Assembly: GCF_002846395.1 (NCBI RefSeq)
Contig: NZ_PJMU01000001.1
Coordinates: 1,426,001 to 1,490,000, forward strand
Source of the DNA: Pontibacter ramchanderi
GTDB lineage: Bacteria; Bacteroidota; Bacteroidia; Cytophagales; Hymenobacteraceae
Length of the DNA: 64,000 nt
Reading direction: 5' to 3'
Positions 41,089-49,263 of the stretch are shown in pieces (the stretch's first letter is position 1; every line of letters starts with the position of its first letter). Below the pieces are notes generated by a model. It ran no database searches. It saw only the letters and a program-made list of their open reading frames with translations, and was not told the origin of the DNA. The translations under genes and the position numbers were made by a program.

Positions 41089-43419
41089 TTAAAACCTCAC
41101 GCCCACTGTGCCCTGCACGGTTGTAGGCGCTCCTGGCATGATCACGGTAACTGACTGTGAGCCCTCGTAGTATTTCACATTCGTCAGGTTCTTCACGTTC
41201 AGGGCTGCATGGAAGCGTTTGCTGTTGTAGAACATGGTCGCGTCGTAGCGGGTATAGCCAGGCAGCATAAAGCTGTTGGCGTCATCCACCGGACGGTCTT
41301 CCACATAGGTAAAGCCACCGCCAATGCCCAGGCCTTTCAGCAGACCATCCTGCAACTCGTAAGTTGTCCAGAGGCTGCTGTTGTTATACCCTACTCCTCT
41401 GAAGCGACGGCCTACGGTACGCTTCGGGTCGTCTGTGCTCAAGGCATCTTTCGTTACGCGGGCATCGGTATAGGTATAGGTGGCGATCACGTTCAGGCCC
41501 GGCAGCACCTCTCCTGTTATGTCGGTTTCTACACCTTTGCTCTGCACTTCGCCTAACTGCACGCTGGCGCCGCTTTGCGTCGGGTGTGGCACCACCACAT
41601 TCTGGCGGGTGATGTCGAAGTAAGCCGCCGTCAGGTTCACACGGTCGTTCAGCAACCCGATCTTAGAACCGGCCTCGTACTGCACCGATGTGATCGGCTT
41701 GAAGGCCTCGCCCTCCAGCGTTTGTCCTATACCTGGCTGGAAGCCCTTGGAGTAGTTCGCATACACAGAAACCGGGCCGTATACTTCGTACAGCACGCCC
41801 AGCCTCGGGTTAAAGGCCTTGTTACTTTGCTTCGTGGTTTCATCTTTCATGCGGTTCTCTTTCTCCTGTTCCCAGAAGTCGTAGCGGCCGCCCAGCAATA
41901 CTTTCAGGCGCTGGTTGATGGTGATGAAATCCTGCAGGTAAAAGCCCAGCACATCCACACGGTCCTGGTAGTCTTGCGAGTAAGTCAGCAGCGAATAGTC
42001 CTTTGGCTTAGGGTTGTACTGCGGATTCAGAATATCAAATACATCATAAGGAGCACGCTTCACCCAGATGTCGAATATCGAGCGCGAGATCTCTATACCT
42101 CCCACCGCCTTGTGCTCCACCAGTGCGCCTGTGTTGAAGTTGGCGTACAGTTCGTTTTGCGTCGCGATGTTGCGGTCGTAGGTGTCCTGGTCCTGGTGCT
42201 GGCGGTTGATGCGGAACGAGCCGTCTTTGAGCACAGTGGTCTGCTCCACTACATCGCGTGTTTCGGTGGCGTAGTTGTAATTGAAGGCATGACGGAAGCT
42301 CAATGCCTCGGAGAACTTGTGCTGCAGGTTGTACTGCGCCATGCGGTTGGTAAACTCACCGGTGTTACTTGGCTCTATCAAAACGCGGCTTCTCGAAACC
42401 GGGGCGATCTGCCCGTTCACAGAGAAGATGCCGCGGTCCGACGGTTGGTCGTGGTTCAGGAATTCAGTCTCAACTGTAAAGGAAGTCTTGTCAGAGAAGT
42501 CGTAGGTAATGGCCGGGGCCACGAAAATGCGCTTGGTCTTCACAAAATCGCGGTAGCTGTCGGCACGCTCGTATACGGCGTTCAGTCTGTACTTGAAGGT
42601 CTTGCTCTCGTTAAAAGCACCGCCCAGGTCAATGGCCGGTCTCACCAGTCCAAAGTTGTTGGATGTGATCTGGATGTCCTGGAAGGTATGGGCGGTCGGT
42701 TTTTTGGTGGAGATGTTCACCATACCGCCCGGGTCGCTCACGCCGTATAGCACTGAGGCTGGTCCTTTCATCACCTCAATCTGCTGGATGTTGGCGCTTT
42801 CGCGGTAAGTGCGCACGGTGTTGCGGAAGCCGTTTTTGAACACGCTCTGCATATCGGTACGGAAGCCACGGATCTGGAAAATATCAGAACGGCCGCCAAA
42901 GCCTGTCTCCATGCTCACACCGCTCACGTTGCGCATGGCATCCTCGAGGCGCAGCACCTGCAGCTGGTCCAGGGCGCGGCGCGACACCACCTGCACCGAC
43001 TGCGGCACCGATTTGATGGGCGCCTCCATTTTAGTGGCGGTGGTGGCCGTGCGCTGCAGGTACTCACCGCTGCGGTGGGCCGTTACCTGCACCTCGCCCA
43101 GCGAGTGTGAGGAAGCTGCCAGGTCAATGTTCACAAAGGCGGCCTTACTGCCCGATACCTCCAACAGCTGCTTTTGCAAGGTATAGCCAATGCCGGAAGC
43201 GACCAGGGTATAGTTACCAGCCGGGATGTTTTTGATCAGGAATTTGCCTTCGTCATCGGTGGTGGAGCCATAAGAGGTACCTTCCAGTCCTACGCTGATA
43301 CCGGCTATACCTTCGCCTCTTTCTGACTGGATGCGGCCTTCTATACGGCCTGTTGTTTGAGCAAATGCCTGTTGTACCAGAAGCACAAGGGCAAACATAA
43401 GGGTGAGTGTGCGTTGCAT
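41089..43419 (-). CDS. TonB-dependent siderophore receptor
   Basis: 776 residues. A signal peptide (to about residue 20) is followed by a carboxypeptidase-regulatory-like beta-sandwich (about 24-105, GRIEGRIQSERGEGIAGISV in part), typical of Bacteroidota. A plug domain then runs from about 125 to 235 (SVPQSVQVVSRRALDQ, FQIRGFRTDM, IEVMKGPASVLYGVSDPGG). The rest is a 22-strand barrel ending in TVQGTVGVRF with a terminal Phe. The plug motifs are those of FhuA/FpvA-like siderophore receptors. Two Fur-like boxes lie directly upstream, and a PepSY gene follows. Confidence 0.95.
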   Translation of the reverse strand: MQRTLTLMFALVLLVQQAFAQTTGRIEGRIQSERGEGIAGISVGLEGTSYGSTTDDEGKFLIKNIPAGNYTLVASGIGYTLQKQLLEVSGSKAAFVNIDLAASSHSLGEVQVTAHRSGEYLQRTATTATKMEAPIKSVPQSVQVVSRRALDQLQVLRLEDAMRNVSGVSMETGFGGRSDIFQIRGFRTDMQSVFKNGFRNTVRTYRESANIQQIEVMKGPASVLYGVSDPGGMVNISTKKPTAHTFQDIQITSNNFGLVRPAIDLGGAFNESKTFKYRLNAVYERADSYRDFVKTKRIFVAPAITYDFSDKTSFTVETEFLNHDQPSDRGIFSVNGQIAPVSRSRVLIEPSNTGEFTNRMAQYNLQHKFSEALSFRHAFNYNYATETRDVVEQTTVLKDGSFRINRQHQDQDTYDRNIATQNELYANFNTGALVEHKAVGGIEISRSIFDIWVKRAPYDVFDILNPQYNPKPKDYSLLTYSQDYQDRVDVLGFYLQDFITINQRLKVLLGGRYDFWEQEKENRMKDETTKQSNKAFNPRLGVLYEVYGPVSVYANYSKGFQPGIGQTLEGEAFKPITSVQYEAGSKIGLLNDRVNLTAAYFDITRQNVVVPHPTQSGASVQLGEVQSKGVETDITGEVLPGLNVIATYTYTDARVTKDALSTDDPKRTVGRRFRGVGYNNSSLWTTYELQDGLLKGLGIGGGFTYVEDRPVDDANSFMLPGYTRYDATMFYNSKRFHAALNVKNLTNVKYYEGSQSVTVIMPGAPTTVQGTVGVRF

Positions 43420-43425
43420 TTATTC

Positions 43426-43448
43426 TTATTTAGATTTATTCTAAGAAT
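43426..43448 (-). promoter_or_regulatory. Fur-like box 1 upstream of the TonB receptor
   Basis: TTATTTAGA-TTTAT-TCTAAGAAT is a 9-5-9 inverted repeat with two mismatches, only 7 bp from the receptor start codon. Confidence 0.6.
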
Positions 43449-43487
43449 TTCTGCAAAAGTAAATACCATATACATAGCAGCAAAGAG

Positions 43488-43510
43488 TTATTTAGATATT
43501 TTCTAAATAA
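43488..43510 (-). promoter_or_regulatory. Fur-like box 2 upstream of the TonB receptor
   Basis: TTATTTAGA-TATTT-TCTAAATAA is a perfect 9-5-9 inverted repeat. Its centre is 62 bp from that of box 1. The TTTAGA...TCTAAA pattern is what I would expect for iron-repressed promoters in this group. Confidence 0.65.
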
Positions 43511-43641
43511 GTGACAAAAATCATCTGAGACTCTTCATCACACGCCTGCATACATCCTTTTAAGCACTTTTAGAGTATTTAGAGTTGTTACCCGACAGCA
43601 GTCGACAGGTATGCTAAAACTTGAACCTGAAACAAAGACCT

Positions 43642-43938
43642 ATGGATACTTACAACCTGAAACCCGAACACATGCGTGCGCCCAACAACCTGTCGCGCGA
43701 GGAGATAGCGAAAAGCCTGGATGAGTTGGACAGCAAGATCAAGACCCTGAAGGCCCGTGTAAATGCCACCACCGCCGACTCGAACCATACTTACCACGAG
43801 CACATAGCAGCCCTGGAAGCCAAGCGTGAACTGATTGCCAACAAACTTGGCGACCAGGAAGACAGCCAAAGCAAATGGCAGGGCCTGAAAGACGGCCTCG
43901 ACAATCTTAAAAAAGACATGGACAACTTATTCAAATAA
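43642..43938 (+). CDS. Small coiled-coil protein of unknown function
   Basis: 98 residues, starting at the ATG at 43642 (MDTYNLKPEHMRAP). It is hydrophilic throughout. Residues 20-75 have a heptad-like pattern (LDELDSKIKTLKARV and IAALEAKRELIANKLG), and the C terminus (GLKDGLDNLKKDMDNLF) is amphipathic, so a cytosolic dimeric coiled coil is likely. I do not recognise a family. It is monocistronic and ends inside the arm of a bidirectional terminator. Confidence 0.72.
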   Translation: MDTYNLKPEHMRAPNNLSREEIAKSLDELDSKIKTLKARVNATTADSNHTYHEHIAALEAKRELIANKLGDQEDSQSKWQGLKDGLDNLKKDMDNLFK

Positions 43939-43975
43939 AAAAGCCCCGGCGCTAGGTATAGCGCCGGGGCTTTTT
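43938..43975. terminator. Bidirectional terminator with the AGGTATA motif in its loop
   Basis: AAAAAGCCCCGGCGCT pairs with AGCGCCGGGGCTTTTT (16 bp). The loop is AGGTAT, so the dispersed motif AGGTATAG is read across the apex. It separates two convergent genes. Confidence 0.92.
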
Positions 43976-43995
43976 ACTTCTATCTAAAGCGCTGA

Positions 43996-45669
43996 TTAGC
44001 CGGCTACCGGCTCCCGGAAACCTACCCAGGTAAAGCGCTTGATCACAAACTCGGGGTTGGTGAACGAGGCGTTGCCAGCCGGGTTGCCGCCCGTTACGTG
44101 GAAGTCGGAGAAAGCCGCGTTCTGGTTCACATAGATACCACCCGTCAGGTTGAAACTTACCGGAGTACCCGCCAGACTCATCTCATCCATGATCTTCTCT
44201 TTGGTAGCCTCGTCTGTGGTATAGGCACCGCAGGAAATCGCTCCGTAGTTCATCGCCATTTCCTTGGCCAGCTCAATTGACTGATCCGTGTCTTTTGTTT
44301 TGATCACCAGCGCAATCGGGCCGAACAGTTCGCGGCTGAAGCTTTCCTTCTCGGATGCGTCTACTTCGTAAATCACCGGCGTGCAGGTACGGGCGTTTTC
44401 GAACATTGGGTTGCTAAAGTCGCAGGTGCTCAGTACTTCCTTGCCTTTCACGCTGGCGGCCTCTTTCACTCGCTCGGCTGTGGCTGGGTTTTGGATAGCG
44501 CCCAGGATGTGCGGACCCGCTTTCGGATTGTTCACCAGACCTGTCACGGCATCGGCCAGTTTCTTCACTACCTCTTCGTAAGGCATCATCTCCTCTCCTA
44601 CCTTCACGCCAGATGCCGGCACAAAGAAGTTCTGTGGAGCCGTACACATTTGTCCGGAGTAGAGGCTAAGCGAGAAAGCCAGGTTCTGGGCTACTTTGTC
44701 GATATCCTGCACTGAATCCAGGATGATGGAGTTCACGCCTGTTTTTTCGGTAAAGGTGATTTTGCCTGGCAGGCTCTCTACATAGTTACCAAACTCGGTA
44801 CCGCCAGTGTAGTCGATCAGCTTCACTTTCGGGTTTTCGGCCAGCTCTTTCGTGATCAGGCGGTCGTCGGCATCCACGCCCAGTTGGCAGATGTAAGGGC
44901 TCAGGCCATTCTCCACCAGCACCTTTTGCACCTCAGCCACTACAATCGCGATCGGCAACACCGCTTTCGGGTGTGGCTTCACGATAACCGGGTTGCCGGT
45001 AACAAGGCTTGCATACATGCCCGGCACCGTATTCCAGGTTGGGAAGGTAGAGCAGCCAATCACCAGGCCAATTCCTTTCGGCACGGCACGCCAGCTCTTG
45101 TTCAGTTTCAGATTGTATTTGCCCATTGGCTTTTCCCACTCGGTTTGCTCCGGGAAACGGGTCTGCTCCTGGTAGCCAGCCGCAATGGCTTCCAGGGCAC
45201 GGTCGGCGGCATGCGGACCCGATGCCTGGAACGACATCATGTAGGCCTGCCCGGTGGTGTGCATCGTAGCATAGGCGATTTCAAAGAAACGGGCTTTCAT
45301 ACGTTCCAATGATTCCACCAGAATGGCGGCACGGTCGGCAGGTTTTACTTTGCGCCACTGATGGAACGCCTCGTCGGCCCTGGCCACCAAGGTTTCTGCA
45401 CTGAAGTAAGGGTACTTTATACCTAAAGCCTGCTGCTCGTAAGGGGATTCCTCCTGACCAGCCCAATTTTCAGCGCCATCGTGCACCAATTCTGTAAATT
45501 TGGTGTTAAGGTGCTGCTTATACTTCTCACGACCTTCTTTATCAGCGGTTTCGCCATATATATCGGGCATCGGATTTTCGGGATACTGGGCAAAAAAACG
45601 ACGCTCATGCAGGGCTTTCACGGCGTTTTCTATGATGGGAAGATGTTTATTTTTTAAATCCGGGGTCAT
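43996..45669 (-). CDS. paaN: PaaN-type aldehyde dehydrogenase
   Basis: 557 residues with the aldehyde dehydrogenase core: VIGCSTFPTWNTVPGMYASL in the cofactor region, IDYTGGTEFG, LYSGQMCTAPQNFFV with the catalytic Cys, and ELFGPIALVIKTK. The extended N terminus (ENAVKALHERRFFAQYPENP) is characteristic of the PaaN branch of phenylacetate degradation, which oxidises a ring-opened semialdehyde. No other paa gene lies in this window, so the pathway would have to be completed elsewhere. It has its own downstream terminator. Confidence 0.9.
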   Translation of the reverse strand: MTPDLKNKHLPIIENAVKALHERRFFAQYPENPMPDIYGETADKEGREKYKQHLNTKFTELVHDGAENWAGQEESPYEQQALGIKYPYFSAETLVARADEAFHQWRKVKPADRAAILVESLERMKARFFEIAYATMHTTGQAYMMSFQASGPHAADRALEAIAAGYQEQTRFPEQTEWEKPMGKYNLKLNKSWRAVPKGIGLVIGCSTFPTWNTVPGMYASLVTGNPVIVKPHPKAVLPIAIVVAEVQKVLVENGLSPYICQLGVDADDRLITKELAENPKVKLIDYTGGTEFGNYVESLPGKITFTEKTGVNSIILDSVQDIDKVAQNLAFSLSLYSGQMCTAPQNFFVPASGVKVGEEMMPYEEVVKKLADAVTGLVNNPKAGPHILGAIQNPATAERVKEAASVKGKEVLSTCDFSNPMFENARTCTPVIYEVDASEKESFSRELFGPIALVIKTKDTDQSIELAKEMAMNYGAISCGAYTTDEATKEKIMDEMSLAGTPVSFNLTGGIYVNQNAAFSDFHVTGGNPAGNASFTNPEFVIKRFTWVGFREPVAG

Positions 45670-45843
45670 AGTATTTATTTTATATAATTAAACACATATA
45701 TTAGAATCAATTGTTGGAAAGTTACGTATTTTTTTAATAAGCGCGGGATGCATCTTTAAATTTCGCCGCGCTGTATGCACTTTACCTTCTACCTCTGTCC
45801 GCTGAGCGGAGGTTGTATTCACCTAATAGTTTAATATGATTTA

Positions 45844-48800
45844 ATGTTTACCCCTGGGCCAGTGGTTTACCGCTGCATTTTATCTTTACTGTGTATAGTT
45901 CTGGGGGCTTCCCTGCTGAGGGCGCAGCATCTGCCCGCTCCAACAGGTATAGGCACCGCGACTAAACCGCATACCGTTGTCTACAAGCTGAAGCCCCAGT
46001 CTGTCAACCAGCTTCGCATGGCCGGAGGCAACCCCATGCAAAAAGCCCTGCAAAAAGTAGGAGCCAAAACCGTGGAACAGAAGTTTCCGGGCAAAGCACC
46101 TGCTCCCTTTGCCCGGAAAGCACGCGTAGACCTCTCCCTTATCTACGAGCTGGCCTACGACCCGGCGCACAACCTGGAAGCCGTGCAGCAGGCTTTGCTG
46201 GCAACCGGCATGGTCGAGTATGTAGAGCCCCTGTACGAACGCGTTCCGCTTTATCAGCCAAACGACCCCTCTGCCGATTCTACCAAAACTACCCAGGCCT
46301 ACCTGAAAAACATCAGCGCCTATGGCGGCTGGGCCGTGCAGAAAGGCGATACCAACATCGTGATTGGGGTGCTGGACTCAGGTTTCCGCTTCAGCCACGA
46401 AGACATCCGCAACAAGATCAAGTATAACTACGACGACCCCATAGACGGCATCGACAACGACGGCGACGGCCTGATCGACAATTTTTACGGCTGGGACTTT
46501 GGGGACCGGGACAACACGCTCAACGATGACTCTCCTTACAAAGGGCACGGCACAAAGGTGGCCGGCGTGGCCATAGCTGAGGCCGATAACCGTGCAGGTA
46601 TAGCAGGCGTGGGTTTCAACACGAAATTCATGCCCATCAAAGTGTTCCCATCGACTTCCTACGGCAGCTTCGGCGGCTACGAGGCCATTGTGTATGCAGC
46701 AGACAAGGGCTGCAGTATCCTCAACCTCTCCTGGGGCGGAACAGGCTTCTCGAGATACGAGCAGGATATTATCAATTATGCGGTACTGGAGAAGGATGTG
46801 GTGATTGTAGCCGCAGCCGGCAACACCAATGCTTTTGTCAACATTTACCCGGCAGCTTACGATAACGTGCTGGCCGTGGGCGGTACGCACAACGATGTGA
46901 AAACGAACGGCCATACCTGGAACTACAAAGTCGGCCTGACTGCTCCCAGCCAGAGCGTTTACAGCACCACTTACAGCCGCGATAACTCCTATGGCAGCGA
47001 CACGGGCACCTCGTTGGCCTCACCGCTTGTGGCCGGTGCCGCTGCGCTGCTGCGCTCACACATGCCGCATCTTAATGCATTGCAGGTTATTCAGCGCCTT
47101 CGGGCCACTTCCGACGACTTTTACCACCTGCCAGGCAACGCCGCTTACCACGAGATGCTTGGCAAAGGCCGACTGAACGTGAAAAGAGCGCTGCGGGATG
47201 CCCGGGCGAAATCGGTGCGCTGTACCTCCTTCGGCATCGTCGACAACAAGGTAGCCCAGATCGGCGACACACTGCTGGTTAACCTGAGCGTGATGAACTA
47301 CCTGGACCCGACCACTGCCCTGAAACTTACGCTCACCTCCACCTCACCCTTCATAAAAGTGCTGCCTGATAACGAGCTCAGCATTGGGGCCATGGGTACC
47401 CTGACAACACGCGACAACCATGCAAAGCCCTTCCGTTTTGTTGTACTGCCTGATGCACCCAACAATGCCATGGCTACTTTCAGAGTAGGATTTGTAGATG
47501 GCGCTTACCAGGACTTCCAGTACTTTCAGGTACCCGTTAACCCCGATTACCTCACTCTCACGGCCAACAACCTCCACATAACCCTGAACAGCAAAGGCAA
47601 CCTCGGCTACAACGGGTATAATTTCGGGCAGGGAGTCGGCATTACCTACAAGGGCAGCACCTCACTCCTTTTTGAAGGCGGACTGCTGGTGGCCGCTGCC
47701 CCGGACCGTGTATCGGACAATGTGCGCAATGCCAGCTGGCAAACCGACAACGATTTTGTAGCGGTGAGCGCTGCCCGCCTCCGCCATAACACGAGCGAGG
47801 CAGACCAGGAGATCAGCGGTGTGATGCGCGATAAGTTTCCTGCTCCGGCCCAGGCAGGCGTGCAGGTGAGCTACAAAGGAATGGCCTGGAGCGATGATCC
47901 GGATGCTGGTTATATCATCTTGGAGTACCGCATCCGTAACATCACCTCCGACACGATCAAAACCCTGCATGCCGGCCTGTTTGCCGACTGGAACATTACA
48001 GACGCTTATATGAACGTGGCCGAATGGGACGAAACGCTGAACCTGGGGTATGTCTACAACATGGGCCAGGCTTCGCCTTACGCGGGTATTAGCCTGCTCT
48101 CGGTTACCCCGCCCTCATACTATGCGATCGATAACCTGTCTGGGGGTACTTCTACCTTTGCAATTGCCGACGGTTTCAGTGCTCAGGAGAAGTACAGGGC
48201 ATTGTCCGGTGGCGTAGCCCGCAAAAAGGCATGGGGCAGTGGCTACGGCAATGATGTAGCACATGTTGTCGGCACAACGGCCAGCAACTTAGCCCCCGGA
48301 CAAAGCCAGCTGGTTTCGTTTGCCATCGTAGCCGGCGACGATCTGGAAGCGCTTCGACTAAATGCCAAGGCCGCTCTCGTAAAATATCAGGTGATGAAAG
48401 CAGGGCCGGCTCCGCTGGCGGTCAGCGATACAGTATGTGCTGGCGCTTCGCTAAGCCTGGAACCTGCCGGCGGCAAACGTTTCAAGTTTTTTGCGGACGA
48501 AGCCAAAACCACCCTACTGGGTGCAGGCAACAAGTTAGAGCTTACCGCCCTCGACAAAAGCACGACGCTGTTCGTGTGCAATGCCGACTCCCTATTCGAC
48601 AGTCCGGTGGTACCTTTCGAGATCGTAGTCGCCAGTTTGCCGGTGGCTGGTTTCAGCATAGCGCAACAGCAGGAAATACTGGAGCCCGGTCAGCGCATCG
48701 ACTTCCGCAACGAAAGCGAGCACAGTACCAGCTGGCGCTGGAATTTCGGAAATGGCATCACTTCCACAGAACAGCACCCCAGCTATACCTACGAACTGCC

Positions 48801-49164
48801 CGGTACCTACGACGTCACGCTGGTGGTAGGCAGCGCGTATGAGTGCTCCGAAGACACTGTTATAAGACGCATAGAGATCAAGCAGAGTGGCACAGTGATC
48901 CCACCGCAGGAGGCACCAAAGCAATTTCAGGTATACCCCAACCCGGCTGTGCACGAACTGCATGTGACGATGCCTAAGGCTGATGCTGCTCTCAGTGTGC
49001 TGATGACTGACAGCATGGGGCGACGGGTTAGTCCGAAGTTAAGGAGCCGTATGACGCACGAGGCCATTTACGACCTGAGCGGTTTGGCCGAAGGACTTTA
49101 CATTGTGCAGCTCACTTACGAACAGACCACTACCACAAAGCGCCTGCTGATCATCCGTCCTTAG
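45844..49164 (+). CDS. Secreted subtilisin-like (S8) protease with PKD and T9SS domains
   Basis: 1106 residues. A signal peptide (to about 27) and a prodomain (about 40-135) are followed by the S8 catalytic domain with Asp178 (VLDSG), His235 (GHGTKVAG) and Ser390 (GTSLASP). A DNDGDGLIDN loop at about 204-213 resembles a calcium site. Beta-rich modules follow, then a PKD-like domain near 970-1020 (WNFGNGITSTEQHPSYTYEL), and a type A sorting domain at the end (FQVYPNPAVHEL, GLYIVQL, KRLLIIRP). It should be exported by the T9SS and degrade extracellular protein. Confidence 0.94.
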   Translation: MFTPGPVVYRCILSLLCIVLGASLLRAQHLPAPTGIGTATKPHTVVYKLKPQSVNQLRMAGGNPMQKALQKVGAKTVEQKFPGKAPAPFARKARVDLSLIYELAYDPAHNLEAVQQALLATGMVEYVEPLYERVPLYQPNDPSADSTKTTQAYLKNISAYGGWAVQKGDTNIVIGVLDSGFRFSHEDIRNKIKYNYDDPIDGIDNDGDGLIDNFYGWDFGDRDNTLNDDSPYKGHGTKVAGVAIAEADNRAGIAGVGFNTKFMPIKVFPSTSYGSFGGYEAIVYAADKGCSILNLSWGGTGFSRYEQDIINYAVLEKDVVIVAAAGNTNAFVNIYPAAYDNVLAVGGTHNDVKTNGHTWNYKVGLTAPSQSVYSTTYSRDNSYGSDTGTSLASPLVAGAAALLRSHMPHLNALQVIQRLRATSDDFYHLPGNAAYHEMLGKGRLNVKRALRDARAKSVRCTSFGIVDNKVAQIGDTLLVNLSVMNYLDPTTALKLTLTSTSPFIKVLPDNELSIGAMGTLTTRDNHAKPFRFVVLPDAPNNAMATFRVGFVDGAYQDFQYFQVPVNPDYLTLTANNLHITLNSKGNLGYNGYNFGQGVGITYKGSTSLLFEGGLLVAAAPDRVSDNVRNASWQTDNDFVAVSAARLRHNTSEADQEISGVMRDKFPAPAQAGVQVSYKGMAWSDDPDAGYIILEYRIRNITSDTIKTLHAGLFADWNITDAYMNVAEWDETLNLGYVYNMGQASPYAGISLLSVTPPSYYAIDNLSGGTSTFAIADGFSAQEKYRALSGGVARKKAWGSGYGNDVAHVVGTTASNLAPGQSQLVSFAIVAGDDLEALRLNAKAALVKYQVMKAGPAPLAVSDTVCAGASLSLEPAGGKRFKFFADEAKTTLLGAGNKLELTALDKSTTLFVCNADSLFDSPVVPFEIVVASLPVAGFSIAQQQEILEPGQRIDFRNESEHSTSWRWNFGNGITSTEQHPSYTYELPGTYDVTLVVGSAYECSEDTVIRRIEIKQSGTVIPPQEAPKQFQVYPNPAVHELHVTMPKADAALSVLMTDSMGRRVSPKLRSRMTHEAIYDLSGLAEGLYIVQLTYEQTTTTKRLLIIRP

Positions 49165-49212
49165 ACCACAATAGGTATAGGTGTGACTTAACGCTATACC
49201 TGCCCTAAAACA

Positions 49213-49243
49213 AAACGCCCCGCTCTTTCGAGCGGGGCGTTTC
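49213..49243 (+). terminator. Terminator between the S8 protease and aconitase genes
   Basis: AAACGCCCCGCTC-TTTC-GAGCGGGGCGTTT is a 13-bp stem between convergent genes. An inverted pair of the dispersed motif (49173 and 49195) lies just before it. Confidence 0.88.
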
Positions 49244-49263
49244 TATTAAAATCCAGCTGTTGC

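Noticed and set aside
41575-42750. A 391-codon open frame antisense to the TonB receptor
   Set aside because: It lies entirely inside the well-supported receptor gene on the other strand, has no family motifs and reflects GC-rich codon composition.
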